A DNA stretch of 64,000 nt from Fontivita pretiosa. Lineage in GTDB: Bacteria; Planctomycetota; Phycisphaerae; Tepidisphaerales; Tepidisphaeraceae. Position 1 is the stretch's first letter. Each line of letters begins with the position of its first letter. The notes under the pieces are model-generated. The model made no database searches and had not been told where the DNA came from. It saw only the letters and a program-made list of their open reading frames with translations. This document shows, piece by piece, positions 53,297 through 61,974 of the stretch. The position numbers and the translations under genes are program-made. Location of the stretch: NCBI RefSeq assembly GCF_050410795.1, contig NZ_CP191258.1, forward strand, positions 1,488,001 to 1,552,000. Direction: 5' to 3'.

Positions 53297-53356
53297 GGAA
53301 GCAACCGCCTTGTCACGGGTTTTTATTCGACGCAGGCGGTGCTGCTTCCCCTTTTT
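53297..53356 (+). terminator. probable terminator after hemW / upstream of pilM
   Basis: Long arms GGAAGCAACCGCCT (53297-53310) and AGGCGGTGCTGCTTCC (53334-53349) pair with a small bulge across a 23-base loop containing TTTTTATT. CCTTTTTG follows. The distance to hemW (about 100 bases) and to pilM suggests termination or attenuation between the two units. Confidence 0.65.
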
Positions 53357-53449
53357 GACCGGTCGGCGAGTGAATCGTAGGTCAAGCATGAGGAGACGGA
53401 TGATGCATGACCGCTGAAGGATGACAGGCCCGCGACGCAGTCGCGCGCG

Positions 53450-54916
53450 ATGGCCGAATCCTTGTGGCTTGAGGCTTCATCCCTGGATCAGATGCTCGGC
53501 TTCATCCAAAACTGGTTTGCCCCGCGCGCCAACCCGATCGGGGTGGATTTCGGCAGCGACTGCCTGCGACTGGCGCAGGTTCAGTTCGTCAATGGCGAGC
53601 CGCGGCTGATCGCCGCCGCCAGCGCCGATGTGCCCACGCATGTTCGCTCCAGCCAGTTGGCGCGGCTGGCGTTTTTCGTCGAGACCACGCGCGACCTGCT
53701 GGCGCAGGGCCGGTTCCAGTCGCGGCAGGCGGTGCTGGCGTTGCCGGCGGCGGCGATGCACATCCAGCACCTGCGAATGGCCAGGCTCAGCGACGAGGAA
53801 ACCCGCAAGGCTCTGGCCTGGGAAGCGCGCGGAAAGCTCCCGATCGATCCCTCGCAGGCGCTGCTGCGGCACATCATCGCCGGCGAGATCTACCACGACC
53901 AGGAGCCGCAGAACGAAGTGATCGTGATGGCGGCGTCCAGGCAGTTCATCGAGCAGTTCCTGGACAGCGCCGCAAAGGCCAGGCTGGACGTGATCGGCAT
54001 GAACGTCGAGCCCAAGGCGCTGGTGGACTGCTTCAGCCATATCTACCGCCGAAAAACCGACGCCGAAACGGTCAACTGTTTCCTGGACATTGGATTGAGC
54101 TCTTCGCGTGCGGTGATCGCGCGTGGTCAGCAGATTTTCTTTGCGCGCACGATCCCGATCGGCGGGGAGCACTTTAACCGAGCCGTGGCGATGGCGATGC
54201 GGATCAGCATGGAGGAGGCCAAGCTGCTGCGGATCAAGCTCTGTCACAGCCAGCCGCCAGGGGCGCTGGCGGAAGATGCGCGGCGGCCGATCAGCACCGC
54301 AGAGCCGCCGCCCGGCCATACGACGGAACAGACGCCCGACGCGTCCGGCGCCGGCGGGCAGGACATCGCCAACGCGTTCCCGCTGCTGGACGCCGGGCTA
54401 CAGGCTTGCAGCCGACACGTCAAAGAGACGGCGCAGTTGCGTGCGGCGATCCAGGCGGGCGGCGCGGCGCCTGCGCGGCAGTTGACCGCCGCCGAACGCG
54501 CCGCCGCCGAGCTGGCGCAGCAGGCCAAACAGGTCGAGCAGGCCTGCCGCGAGCCGCTGAACAAGCTGGTGGCCGAACTGGACCTGTGCCGGCGCTATTA
54601 CGAATCGACGTTTCCCAGTGCTCCGGTACAGCGACTGATCTTCGTGGGCGGGGAAGCCCGGCAGCGGGCACTGTGCCAGCACATCGCCCGTGAGATGGGT
54701 CTGGCGGCGCAGGTGGGCGATCCGCTGGTGCGGATGGGACGGATCAGCGACGTCGGAATGGAAAGCGGCATTGACCGCCGCCAGCCCCAGCCCGGCTGGG
54801 CCGTGGCGATCGGGTTGAGTCTTGGGCCGGCACACGTCGGCGAGTCGCCGCCGTCGGGCAGCACCCCCGCCGGGCAGGCCGCCAGCCAGCCCGTCGCGAC
54901 AGGTTCGGCAGTCTGA
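53450..54916 (+). CDS. pilM: type IV pilus assembly protein PilM
   Basis: An actin-like cytoplasmic ATPase-fold protein of 488 residues that links PilN to the inner-membrane pilus machine. NPIGVDFGSDCLRLAQVQF is the phosphate-1 loop. CFLDIGLSSSRAVIARGQQIFFARTIPIGGEHFNRAVA is the second phosphate loop region. QRLIFVGGEARQRALCQHIAREMGL is the adenosine region. Residues about 260-345 form a Pro/Ala-rich insertion absent from short PilM proteins, followed by a helical segment. A C-terminal PSGSTPAGQAAS tail is low complexity. First gene of the pilus operon. Confidence 0.93.
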   Translation: MAESLWLEASSLDQMLGFIQNWFAPRANPIGVDFGSDCLRLAQVQFVNGEPRLIAAASADVPTHVRSSQLARLAFFVETTRDLLAQGRFQSRQAVLALPAAAMHIQHLRMARLSDEETRKALAWEARGKLPIDPSQALLRHIIAGEIYHDQEPQNEVIVMAASRQFIEQFLDSAAKARLDVIGMNVEPKALVDCFSHIYRRKTDAETVNCFLDIGLSSSRAVIARGQQIFFARTIPIGGEHFNRAVAMAMRISMEEAKLLRIKLCHSQPPGALAEDARRPISTAEPPPGHTTEQTPDASGAGGQDIANAFPLLDAGLQACSRHVKETAQLRAAIQAGGAAPARQLTAAERAAAELAQQAKQVEQACREPLNKLVAELDLCRRYYESTFPSAPVQRLIFVGGEARQRALCQHIAREMGLAAQVGDPLVRMGRISDVGMESGIDRRQPQPGWAVAIGLSLGPAHVGESPPSGSTPAGQAASQPVATGSAV

Positions 54917-54943
54917 GGCAACAGAAATGTGAGGCACGCGCCT

Positions 54944-55702
54944 ATGGCATCACCCAACGAACTCAGCTTCCTTCCGGATGACTACCTGGAGCGCAAGGCG
55001 CAGCGGCGAACCAACGCCATCTGCGCCATGCTGTTCCTGGTGGTGATGGTGGCGATCGGCTCGGCCTTCACGTTCACCGAACGCGCCATGCGGGCCGTCG
55101 AGGCCGAATATGCCGCCGTCGAACGAGAGTACACCGAGGCCGCCAAACGCATCGAGCTCGTGCAGCAGATGCAGGAGAAGCAGAAGAAGATGGCGACGCA
55201 GGCGGAACTGGCGGCTTCGCTGCTGGAAAAGGTGCCGCGCAGCTACCTGCTGGCCGAGGTGACCAATTCGCTGCCGGTGGGCGTGTCGCTGATCGACCTG
55301 ATCATGGAGTCCAAGGTTCGCTCCAACCCCGCACCGGCGGCGCGCAGCACCTTCGAGCAGAAACGCGCCCCATCCGCCCCAGCCGCCAAAAAAGGCGCCG
55401 ATTCCGCTCCGGCTCAGCAGGCCAAGGTCTACGACGTGAATCTGAAGATCACCGGCATCGCATACACGGACGTTCAGGTGGCGCAGTTCATCAGCGCGCT
55501 GAGCCAGTCCAAAGTCCTCAAGGACGTGAACCTGCTGATCAGCGACGAATTCAAGTCCAAGGATGGCAGCAATGAATCGCAGCTCCGCAAGTTCCAGATC
55601 GAGGCGATGATCAACCCTGCCGCGGAAGTCACCGCCGCCGACCAGCGCCGACAGTCCGGCCAGACAGCGGCGGTCGAGCTGAAGGAGGAGGCCAAGCAAT
55701 GA
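54944..55702 (+). CDS. pilN: type IV pilus assembly protein PilN
   Basis: A 252-residue bitopic protein starting MASPNELSFLPDDYLERKAQRR, the conserved N-terminal motif that inserts in the PilM groove. One membrane helix (about 25-44) precedes a coiled coil (about 48-90, rich in Glu/Gln/Lys), a ferredoxin-like domain, and a disordered Ala/Pro/Lys segment at about 135-155. The end overlaps pilO by four bases (ATGA at 55699-55702), showing coupled translation. Confidence 0.9.
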   Translation: MASPNELSFLPDDYLERKAQRRTNAICAMLFLVVMVAIGSAFTFTERAMRAVEAEYAAVEREYTEAAKRIELVQQMQEKQKKMATQAELAASLLEKVPRSYLLAEVTNSLPVGVSLIDLIMESKVRSNPAPAARSTFEQKRAPSAPAAKKGADSAPAQQAKVYDVNLKITGIAYTDVQVAQFISALSQSKVLKDVNLLISDEFKSKDGSNESQLRKFQIEAMINPAAEVTAADQRRQSGQTAAVELKEEAKQ

Positions 55703-56277
55703 AATTCGGTATCAGAGAACTGATTCTGGTCAGCGCGATGATCGCGCTGCTGGTCTGCTCCTACTTCTTCGTCTTCGCCAAATCCAATCAGAAGCGGGAG
55801 AACCTGCGCGCCGAGATCGCCGCCAAGCGGACCGCGCTGGCGAACCTGAAGCAGGCCACCGCGGGCATCGACGACCTGGGCAAGAAGATCGAGGAGCTTC
55901 AACGCGCCATCACCTTCTTCGAGAGCAAGCTGCCCCAGGAGAAGGAAGTGGATGTGATCCTGGCGGACGTGTCCAAGAAGGTGGAGGAGAACGGCCTGAC
56001 GCTGCGGACGGTCAAGACGCTCAAGAGCGAGCGCGGGCCGAACTACCGGGAGCTGCCGATCCAGATGAACATCGCCGGCGACTTCAAGGGGTTCTACTCG
56101 TTTCTGCTTCAGCTCGAGAAGCTGCCGCGGATCACCCGCGTGACGCAGATGAAGCTGGAGAAGATCGACGACCGTGACGGTGAGATGACGGCGCAGATGA
56201 CGCTGAGCATCTTCTTCGAGCCGGCGACGGAAGACGCCGGTGCCAGCAATGCGAAACTGACCGCCAGCGCAAGGTGA
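55699..56277 (+). CDS. pilO: type IV pilus assembly protein PilO
   Basis: A 192-residue bitopic protein: MKFGIRELILVSAMIALLVCSYFFVFA is the membrane helix (about 8-27). A coiled coil follows (about 30-75, KREN...EIAAKRTALANLKQ), then a ferredoxin-like domain with EKEVDVILADVSKKVEENGLTLRTVK and YSFLLQLEKLPRITRVTQMKLEKID. It pairs with PilN in the inner-membrane alignment complex. It is coupled to pilN by ATGA. Confidence 0.92.
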   Translation: MKFGIRELILVSAMIALLVCSYFFVFAKSNQKRENLRAEIAAKRTALANLKQATAGIDDLGKKIEELQRAITFFESKLPQEKEVDVILADVSKKVEENGLTLRTVKTLKSERGPNYRELPIQMNIAGDFKGFYSFLLQLEKLPRITRVTQMKLEKIDDRDGEMTAQMTLSIFFEPATEDAGASNAKLTASAR

Positions 56278-56331
56278 ACGCGACGCCGGCATGACGGGGT
56301 AGTTGGCAATCGCGACGGAGTGGAGAAAGCA

Positions 56332-57051
56332 ATGGCCACGAACAGCAAGACGACGATCGATCCGTTCAATCACGATGATTCGGGCGAGCAGAGCGCTTCG
56401 ACAGGGATCCAGATGGTCGAGGCGCTCAACGGCGGCGGGGACAGCGAGGGGCAGGTTGATGAATCGCTGGTGGTCGCCGAGCAGAAGCCGGCCGTCAGCC
56501 GCGGAACCATCGTGATGTTCGTGATCCTGGTGATCGGAGCGGCGGGGCTGTACTTCATGTACCGCCGCGCCGGCCCCTCCACCGCCAACGCCACCGTCAC
56601 CAGGGAGACCGCCGAGGCCAAGAAGACGATCACCGGCTTTCTCAGTGGCGGGGACGCGAACATCAAGGCGATGGAGCGGATGATCCGCAGCACGGAAAAG
56701 ATCGTTGAGCAGTTTCTGGCGTATCCGAGCATGACGCAGGTTCCGCTCAGCGCGTTGCGGACCAATCCGTTCCGCGCCCACGCGGAGCAGAAGAAGCAGG
56801 ACGACGGCGCCCTCAGCGCCGCCGCGGAGGCCAAACGCCGCGAGGAAGAGCGTCGGGCGATCCTCAAGGCCGTTCAGTCGCTGCAGCTTCAGTCGATCAT
56901 GTACAGCGAGTCGCGCCGGGCGTGCATGATCAACAACACGCTGTACCGAGAGGGACAGCAGATCGACAACTTTACGATCGAGAAGATCAACCCGGCTTCG
57001 GTGGTGGTCAAGCAGGGCACGTATCGCTTCGAGCTGCCGATCCAGCGTTGA
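56332..57051 (+). CDS. PilP/GspC-like bitopic protein
   Basis: A 239-residue protein with a hydrophilic 55-residue N-terminus, one membrane helix (about 60-77, IVMFVILVIGAAGLYFM) and a helical linker. A small C-terminal beta domain includes LQSIMYSESRRACMINNTLYREGQQIDNFTIEKINPASVVVKQG and ends FELPIQR. That pattern (short strands, then NxxxYxxGxxI) is typical of PilP and the GspC homology region, which contact the secretin. PilP is usually a lipoprotein; this one has a helix with no lipobox, hence PilP-like. The position after pilO supports the role. Confidence 0.78.
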   Translation: MATNSKTTIDPFNHDDSGEQSASTGIQMVEALNGGGDSEGQVDESLVVAEQKPAVSRGTIVMFVILVIGAAGLYFMYRRAGPSTANATVTRETAEAKKTITGFLSGGDANIKAMERMIRSTEKIVEQFLAYPSMTQVPLSALRTNPFRAHAEQKKQDDGALSAAAEAKRREEERRAILKAVQSLQLQSIMYSESRRACMINNTLYREGQQIDNFTIEKINPASVVVKQGTYRFELPIQR

Positions 57052-57108
57052 GCCCAACGGCACAGTGGCCGGGCGGGTCGAGCCAGGGCGCATAACCAGG
57101 GAGTGAGG

Positions 57109-58956
57109 ATGTTCACCAGGAGATCGACAACCCAGACCGAAGGCGGTGCTGCCGCAACGGCGGTGGCGCCGCCCGCGCCGGCGCCGCCCGGATCGGCGTC
57201 TGCCGAGGAGGCGGCGACGGAGCTGGAACAGCTCTGGGCACCGCTGCCGGCGCGCGCCCGCAAGACTGTCGAACAGCTCCTGCTGGAACGGGGGCAGATC
57301 ACCGAGGAGCAGCTTGTCCAGGCGCGTAACGTCCAGGCGCAGACGCCCGGCAAGAGCATCACCCAGATTCTGCTGACGATGAACGCCGCCAGCGAGGCGC
57401 AGATTCTCTCGGCGCTGGCCGAGACGCTGGGGATGCGCTTCGAGACGCCCGACCGCGCGCAGGTGGATCCGAACGCGTTCGGGCTGCTCCAGCCGGACTA
57501 CATCCGCCAGCGGCTGGTCCTGCCGCTGCGGTTCGAGGACAACGTTCTGGTCGTGGCGGTGACCGACCCGAACAACGTTTTCCTGCTGGATGAAGTCAAG
57601 CGGAAGCTGCGCCGCGAGATCAGCACGGTCGTCACCACCGCCGCCGACATCATCCGCATCGTCGAGCAGATGACTTCCAGCGCCGGCAGCGACGTGAGGG
57701 TGGATGAGATCATCAAGGACATCGCCGACGACGATGTGCAGGTGGTCAAGGAAGCCGAGGCGGAGGACATCTCGGACCTGGCGAAGATGGGCAACGAATC
57801 GCCCATCATCCGGTTCGTGAACTACCTGATCGCCGACGCGATCAAGCAGGGCGCCAGCGACATTCACATCGAGCCGAAGGAAAAGGCGTTGAAGGTGCGG
57901 TATCGCATCGACGGGGTTCTGTTCGAGGCGATGAACCCGCCGCACACGATGCACGCGGCGATCGTGTCGCGACTGAAGATCATGGCCAACCTGGACATCG
58001 CCGAGCGACGGCTTCCGCAGGACGGGCGAATCCGCGCGGTGGTCCACGGGCGCAAGGTGGATCTGCGCATGAGCACGCTGCCGTGCGCCTACGGCGAAAA
58101 GTGCGTGCTGCGAATCCTGGACAACCGCTCGATCAGCGTGAACCTGGAAGAGCTGGGCTTCGGCGAGAACGAGCTGACGATCTGGAAACACCAGATCGAC
58201 CAGCCGCACGGGATTCTGCTGGTGACCGGTCCGACCGGCTCGGGAAAGACCACCACGCTGTACGCGTCGCTGCGGCAGATGGACGCCAACAAGCTGAACA
58301 TCAGCACGGTGGAGGATCCGATCGAGTATCACCTGCCCAGCGTGAACCAGACGCAGGTGCACGCCAAGATCGGGATGACCTTCGCGGCGGCACTGAGGGC
58401 GCTGCTGCGGCAGGACCCTGACGTGATCATGCTGGGCGAGATCCGCGACAAGGAGACGGCGGAGATCGCGGTTCAGGCGGCGCTGACCGGGCACCTGGTG
58501 CTCAGCACGCTGCACACCAACGACGCGCCGTCGTCGATCACACGGCTGATCAATATCGGGGTGGAGTCTTACCTGATCGCCGCGGCGGTGAACGCGGTGC
58601 TGGCGCAGCGGCTGGTGCGGCGCATCTGCCAGCACTGCAGGGAAGAGTACACGCCTTCCGACGAGATGCGCGAGTTTCTTCTGCTCCAGGGTTTCACCGC
58701 CGACAAGTGCCAGCGCGGACGCGGTTGCGACCGCTGCCGCAAGACCGGGTATTCCGGGCGGCTGGGCATCTACGAGCTGATGGTTCTGGACGACGCGATG
58801 CGTGATGTTGTGACGAGTAATCCGGACGTGACGCATTTGCGGAAGCTGTGCCGGGAGCGCGGGCTGGTCACGCTCCGCGCCGACGGGTTCAAGAAGGTCA
58901 TGCAGGGGCTTACGACCGTCGATGAGATTCTCAGAGTGACCGAGAACGCGAGTTAG
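57109..58956 (+). CDS. pilB: PilB/GspE-type assembly ATPase
   Basis: A 615-residue hexameric ATPase driving pilus extension. It starts at the ATG at 57109, after GTGAGG. The Ala/Pro-rich N-terminus is followed by a GspE N-domain (about 60-150, LLERGQITEEQLVQARNVQAQTPGKSI). Walker A is GPTGSGKTTT at 374-383. The Asp box (STVEDPIEYHL), Walker B (VIMLGEIRD) and His box (TGHLVLSTLHTNDAP) follow. The zinc tetracysteine begins at C507 and C510 (CQHCREEY) and ends in CDRCRKTGYSGR, marking an extension ATPase rather than PilT. Confidence 0.96.
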   Translation: MFTRRSTTQTEGGAAATAVAPPAPAPPGSASAEEAATELEQLWAPLPARARKTVEQLLLERGQITEEQLVQARNVQAQTPGKSITQILLTMNAASEAQILSALAETLGMRFETPDRAQVDPNAFGLLQPDYIRQRLVLPLRFEDNVLVVAVTDPNNVFLLDEVKRKLRREISTVVTTAADIIRIVEQMTSSAGSDVRVDEIIKDIADDDVQVVKEAEAEDISDLAKMGNESPIIRFVNYLIADAIKQGASDIHIEPKEKALKVRYRIDGVLFEAMNPPHTMHAAIVSRLKIMANLDIAERRLPQDGRIRAVVHGRKVDLRMSTLPCAYGEKCVLRILDNRSISVNLEELGFGENELTIWKHQIDQPHGILLVTGPTGSGKTTTLYASLRQMDANKLNISTVEDPIEYHLPSVNQTQVHAKIGMTFAAALRALLRQDPDVIMLGEIRDKETAEIAVQAALTGHLVLSTLHTNDAPSSITRLINIGVESYLIAAAVNAVLAQRLVRRICQHCREEYTPSDEMREFLLLQGFTADKCQRGRGCDRCRKTGYSGRLGIYELMVLDDAMRDVVTSNPDVTHLRKLCRERGLVTLRADGFKKVMQGLTTVDEILRVTENAS

Positions 58957-58961
58957 GCAGA

Positions 58962-59057
58962 AGTGGCCAGTGGCCAGGGGCCAGTGGCCGGTAATGCGAG
59001 GAGTGGCTCAGTACAGTGTTGCCGATGCTGGCCACTGAGCACTGACCACTGACCACT
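58962..59057. repeat. imperfect 28-base inverted repeat before pilT
   Basis: Arms 58962-58989 (AGTGGCCAGTGGCCAGGGGC and on) and 59030-59057 (reverse complement AGTGGTCAGTGGTCAGTGCT and on) pair over 28 bases; most differences are C-to-T, which allow G-U pairs. The inner ~40 bases form the loop. The right arm ends three bases before the pilT ATG, so the fold would cover its ribosome-binding area. Confidence 0.8.
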
Positions 59058-59060
59058 AAC

Positions 59061-60113
59061 ATGATTAACGACATCCTTCGAGCCGCGATCAACGCCAAGG
59101 CGTCGGACGTTCACATCAACGTCGGACTGCCCCCGATGTTCCGCATTCACACGGTGATGCAGCCCAGCGACTTTCCGATCATCACGCCAGAGGGAGTGAC
59201 GCGGCTGCTGAAGGAGATTCTGCCGGAGCGTCGCTGGCCGGAATTCGAGCAGCGTCGCGACGCGGACTTCTCGTATGAGATTCCTGGCGTGGCGCGGTTC
59301 CGCGTCAACGCGCACTACCAGCGTCAGACGATCGCGCTGGCGTTTCGTACGATCAACGACAAGATCCGCCCGATCGAGCAGTTGTTCCTGCCGGACATCG
59401 TCAACAAGCTGACGTATCTGCCTCGCGGGATGATCCTGGTGACCGGGGCGACCGGATCGGGCAAATCGACGACGCTGGCGGCGATGATTGACGCGATGAA
59501 CAAGCGCGAGCCGGTCCACATCATCACGCTGGAGGACCCGATCGAGTACGCGTTTGTCAACAACAAGGCGACGATCGAGCAGCGGGAAGTGGGCGACGAC
59601 GTGCCGGACTTCGCCGGCGGCCTGCGTCACGCGCTGCGACAGGACCCGGACGTGATTTTCGTCGGCGAAATGCGCGACCTGGAGACGACCAGCGCCGCGA
59701 TCACCGCCGCCGAGACCGGACACCTGGTCCTTTCCACCCTGCACACGGTCAACGCCCCGCAGACCATCGAGCGCATCATCGACATCTATCCGTCGGATCA
59801 GCAGAACCAGATTCGCTCGATGCTGGCCAACACGTTGCAGGCGGTGATCAGCCAGACGCTGTTCAAGCGGATCGACCAGCCCGGGATGATTCCGGCGGTG
59901 GAGATCATGCTGTGCACGCCCGCGGTGCGCAACTGCATCCGTGAGAACCGGATCTTCGAGATTCCCAACATCATCGCGACCAGCCGGGCGCTGGGGATGC
60001 AGACCCTGGACGATTCGATCAAGCAGTTGTTCATGAACGGGTACATCAGCCGCGAGGACGCGATCGCCCAGGCGGCTCACCCGGAGAAGCTGGACCGGGC
60101 GCTGGTTGCCTAG
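59061..60113 (+). CDS. pilT: twitching motility retraction ATPase PilT
   Basis: A 350-residue ATPase of usual PilT length. MINDILRAAINAKASDVHINVGLPP is the PilT N-terminus. Walker A GATGSGKSTT is at 129-138, with LEDPIEYAFVNNKATIEQREVG, VIFVGEMRD (Walker B) and TGHLVLSTLHTVNA. The AIRAGK-type signal is replaced in the C-terminal region. There is no zinc tetracysteine. An SD sequence is not obvious next to the ATG, because the inverted repeat fills the 5' region. It is likely expressed with pilB and pilC. Confidence 0.95.
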   Translation: MINDILRAAINAKASDVHINVGLPPMFRIHTVMQPSDFPIITPEGVTRLLKEILPERRWPEFEQRRDADFSYEIPGVARFRVNAHYQRQTIALAFRTINDKIRPIEQLFLPDIVNKLTYLPRGMILVTGATGSGKSTTLAAMIDAMNKREPVHIITLEDPIEYAFVNNKATIEQREVGDDVPDFAGGLRHALRQDPDVIFVGEMRDLETTSAAITAAETGHLVLSTLHTVNAPQTIERIIDIYPSDQQNQIRSMLANTLQAVISQTLFKRIDQPGMIPAVEIMLCTPAVRNCIRENRIFEIPNIIATSRALGMQTLDDSIKQLFMNGYISREDAIAQAAHPEKLDRALVA

Positions 60114-60120
60114 GAGAGTG

Positions 60121-60182
60121 GGCGGTGGTCGTGGTCGGTGGTCAGTGCGCAACTGGCCCCTGATCACTGGCCGCTGACCGCT
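60121..60182. repeat. imperfect inverted repeat after pilT
   Basis: GCGGTGGTCGTGGTCGGTGGTCAGTG and a right arm ending ...CACTGGCCGCTGACCGC form an imperfect stem of the same TGGTCAGTGG / CCACTGACC type as the element before pilT. It fills the 77-base pilT-pilC gap. Confidence 0.6.
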
Positions 60183-60190
60183 GTTTTCGT

Positions 60191-61408
60191 ATGCCTACTT
60201 ATCGATACGAAGCGAAGGATGCCAGCGGGAAAGTGACGGCGGGCGTGCTGTCGGCGGCGAGCCTCCAGGCCGCCTCACAGCAGCTCCGCGCGCGCGGAGA
60301 ATACATTCTGTCGCTGGCGCCGGCGGACGAAGGCGGCAGGAAAAACCAGCTTCTGAACTTCCAGATCTGTTTTGGTCCCAGCGCCCGCGACGTGCAGAAC
60401 TTCACGTCGCAGCTTGCCGTGATGATCCGCGCCGGCATCAGCATCCGCGCCGCCATCGAGGGCATCGCCGAACAGGTCGAAAATCCCAAGTTCAAGAAGA
60501 TGCTCCAGCAGATGAAGAAGGACGTGGAGAGCGGCAAGCAGTTCTCCGACGCCCTGCTTCGATACCCAAAAGTCTTCAGCCCGCTGTACATCAACATGGT
60601 CAAGGCCTCGGAGCTGTCCGGCGGGTTCAGCAAGATGCTGGACCGGATCGCGGCCTACCTCTCGCAGCAGATCGAGACCATGAGCATGGTCCGCGGCGCG
60701 ATGATTTATCCAGGGATTATCGGGACGATGGCGGTGGGCACGACCATCTTCCTGCTCACTTTCGTGCTGCCGCGGTTCATGGTGATCTTCAAGGGCAAGG
60801 AGGCCGCCCTGCCCGCGCCCACCAAGCTGCTGCTGGCGTTGTCGAACTTCATGGTCAACTACTGGTATGTCCTGCTGGCCGGCGCGATCGCGGGGATCTG
60901 GGGCTTCATCCTGATGCTGCGGACGGACTGGGGGCGGCTGTGGTGGGACAAGACCAAGCTCACCGTGCCGCTGTTCAAGAAGCTGTTCCGCGCCCTGTAC
61001 ATCAGCCGCTCGCTGCACACGATGGGGCAGCTCATCAACGCGGGCGTGCCGATGCTGGACACGCTGGCGATCACCTCGGAGATCAGCGGCAACACGCTGT
61101 ACAGGCGGATGTGGCGAGCTGTCTACAGCGCCGTCAAGCAGGGCAAGAAGATCTCCATGCCCCTCCAGAAAAGCCCCCTGCTGCCCAGGTCGGTCGTGCA
61201 GATGATCGCGGCCGGCGAAGAGTCCGGTAAGCTCGGCGAGGTGCTTGACGAAGTTTCCGAGTACTACAGTCGCGAACTCAAGGCCGTCATCAAGGGCGTG
61301 ACCGCCATGATCGAGCCGTTGATGATCGTGCTCATGGGCAGCATCGTCGGCTTCATCGCCATGAGCATCATCCTCCCGATCTTCAAGCTGAGCAGCCTGG
61401 TGAAATAA
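60191..61408 (+). CDS. pilC: pilus platform protein PilC/GspF
   Basis: A 405-residue inner-membrane protein starting MPTYRYEAKDASGKVTAGVLSA, the typical GspF N-terminus. Two GspF domains follow: FTSQLAVMIRAGISIRAAIEGIAEQ (about 77-195) and SLHTMGQLINAGVPMLDTLAI (about 277-400). Three membrane helices sit around 170-195, 215-245 and 375-400. It is the membrane anchor around which pilins assemble, bound by PilB and PilT. All expected motifs are present, including AAGEESGKLGEVLDEVSEYY. Confidence 0.96.
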   Translation: MPTYRYEAKDASGKVTAGVLSAASLQAASQQLRARGEYILSLAPADEGGRKNQLLNFQICFGPSARDVQNFTSQLAVMIRAGISIRAAIEGIAEQVENPKFKKMLQQMKKDVESGKQFSDALLRYPKVFSPLYINMVKASELSGGFSKMLDRIAAYLSQQIETMSMVRGAMIYPGIIGTMAVGTTIFLLTFVLPRFMVIFKGKEAALPAPTKLLLALSNFMVNYWYVLLAGAIAGIWGFILMLRTDWGRLWWDKTKLTVPLFKKLFRALYISRSLHTMGQLINAGVPMLDTLAITSEISGNTLYRRMWRAVYSAVKQGKKISMPLQKSPLLPRSVVQMIAAGEESGKLGEVLDEVSEYYSRELKAVIKGVTAMIEPLMIVLMGSIVGFIAMSIILPIFKLSSLVK

Positions 61409-61477
61409 CCTGGACTGCTCGTCACGATCGCATCATTCCGGTTTGACTTTCCGCGCCGTGTATTGGAAGTCAACAGA

Positions 61478-61960
61478 ATGATGCACAGGCTATGGACCAA
61501 CCCGGGCACGCCGCCGAGCCAGCGCCGGCGCCTGCGGGCACGAACACGGGGGTTTACCCTGATGGAGGCGGCGATGACCACCGTCATCGTCGGAGTCGGG
61601 TTCATGGCAATGCTCCAGTTGCTGGCGACGGGCACGGCCAACAACCTGCGCGGCGTGGAGACGACGACGGCGATTAACCTGGCCAAAAACGTGCGCGAAT
61701 ACGCCCTGAAGCTGCCTTTTGATGAGCTGTCGAGCCTCAACGGCACGACCTACACCCCGCCGATCGACAGCCGGGGCACGGCGGTCAGCGGCTTTGAAGA
61801 CTGGTCGCAGCAGGTCACCGTCCAGCCGGTGGATCCGGATCGCCTGACGCTGGCGATCAGCGACGACACGCCCGACGCATTGCAGATCACCGTGAGCGTC
61901 TCGCACCAGGGTCGGCCGGTCGCCAGCATCAACTGGTTCGCGTTTGACGGAACACCCTAG
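61478..61960 (+). CDS. prepilin-like protein (PilV/GspI-like)
   Basis: A 160-residue protein with a basic leader of about 28 residues, then RGFTLMEAAMTTVIVGVGFMAMLQLLATG, a class III prepilin signal with Glu at +5. The start is the ATG at 61478; a TTG five codons upstream is less likely. The globular part is short and rich in Thr/Ser/Val, with SFEDWSQQV-like sequence (SGFEDWSQQVTV) comparable to minor pilins. With the following two genes it would form the initiating tip complex. It is 69 bases after pilC. Confidence 0.85.
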   Translation: MMHRLWTNPGTPPSQRRRLRARTRGFTLMEAAMTTVIVGVGFMAMLQLLATGTANNLRGVETTTAINLAKNVREYALKLPFDELSSLNGTTYTPPIDSRGTAVSGFEDWSQQVTVQPVDPDRLTLAISDDTPDALQITVSVSHQGRPVASINWFAFDGTP

Positions 61961-61974
61961 GAAGGACACAGCCC

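Noticed and set aside
55474..58836. 1120-codon open frame on the minus strand
   Set aside because: It is antisense to pilN, pilO, the PilP-like gene and pilB, all of which have strong family motifs. The antisense translation is His/Arg/Leu-rich with no recognisable domain.
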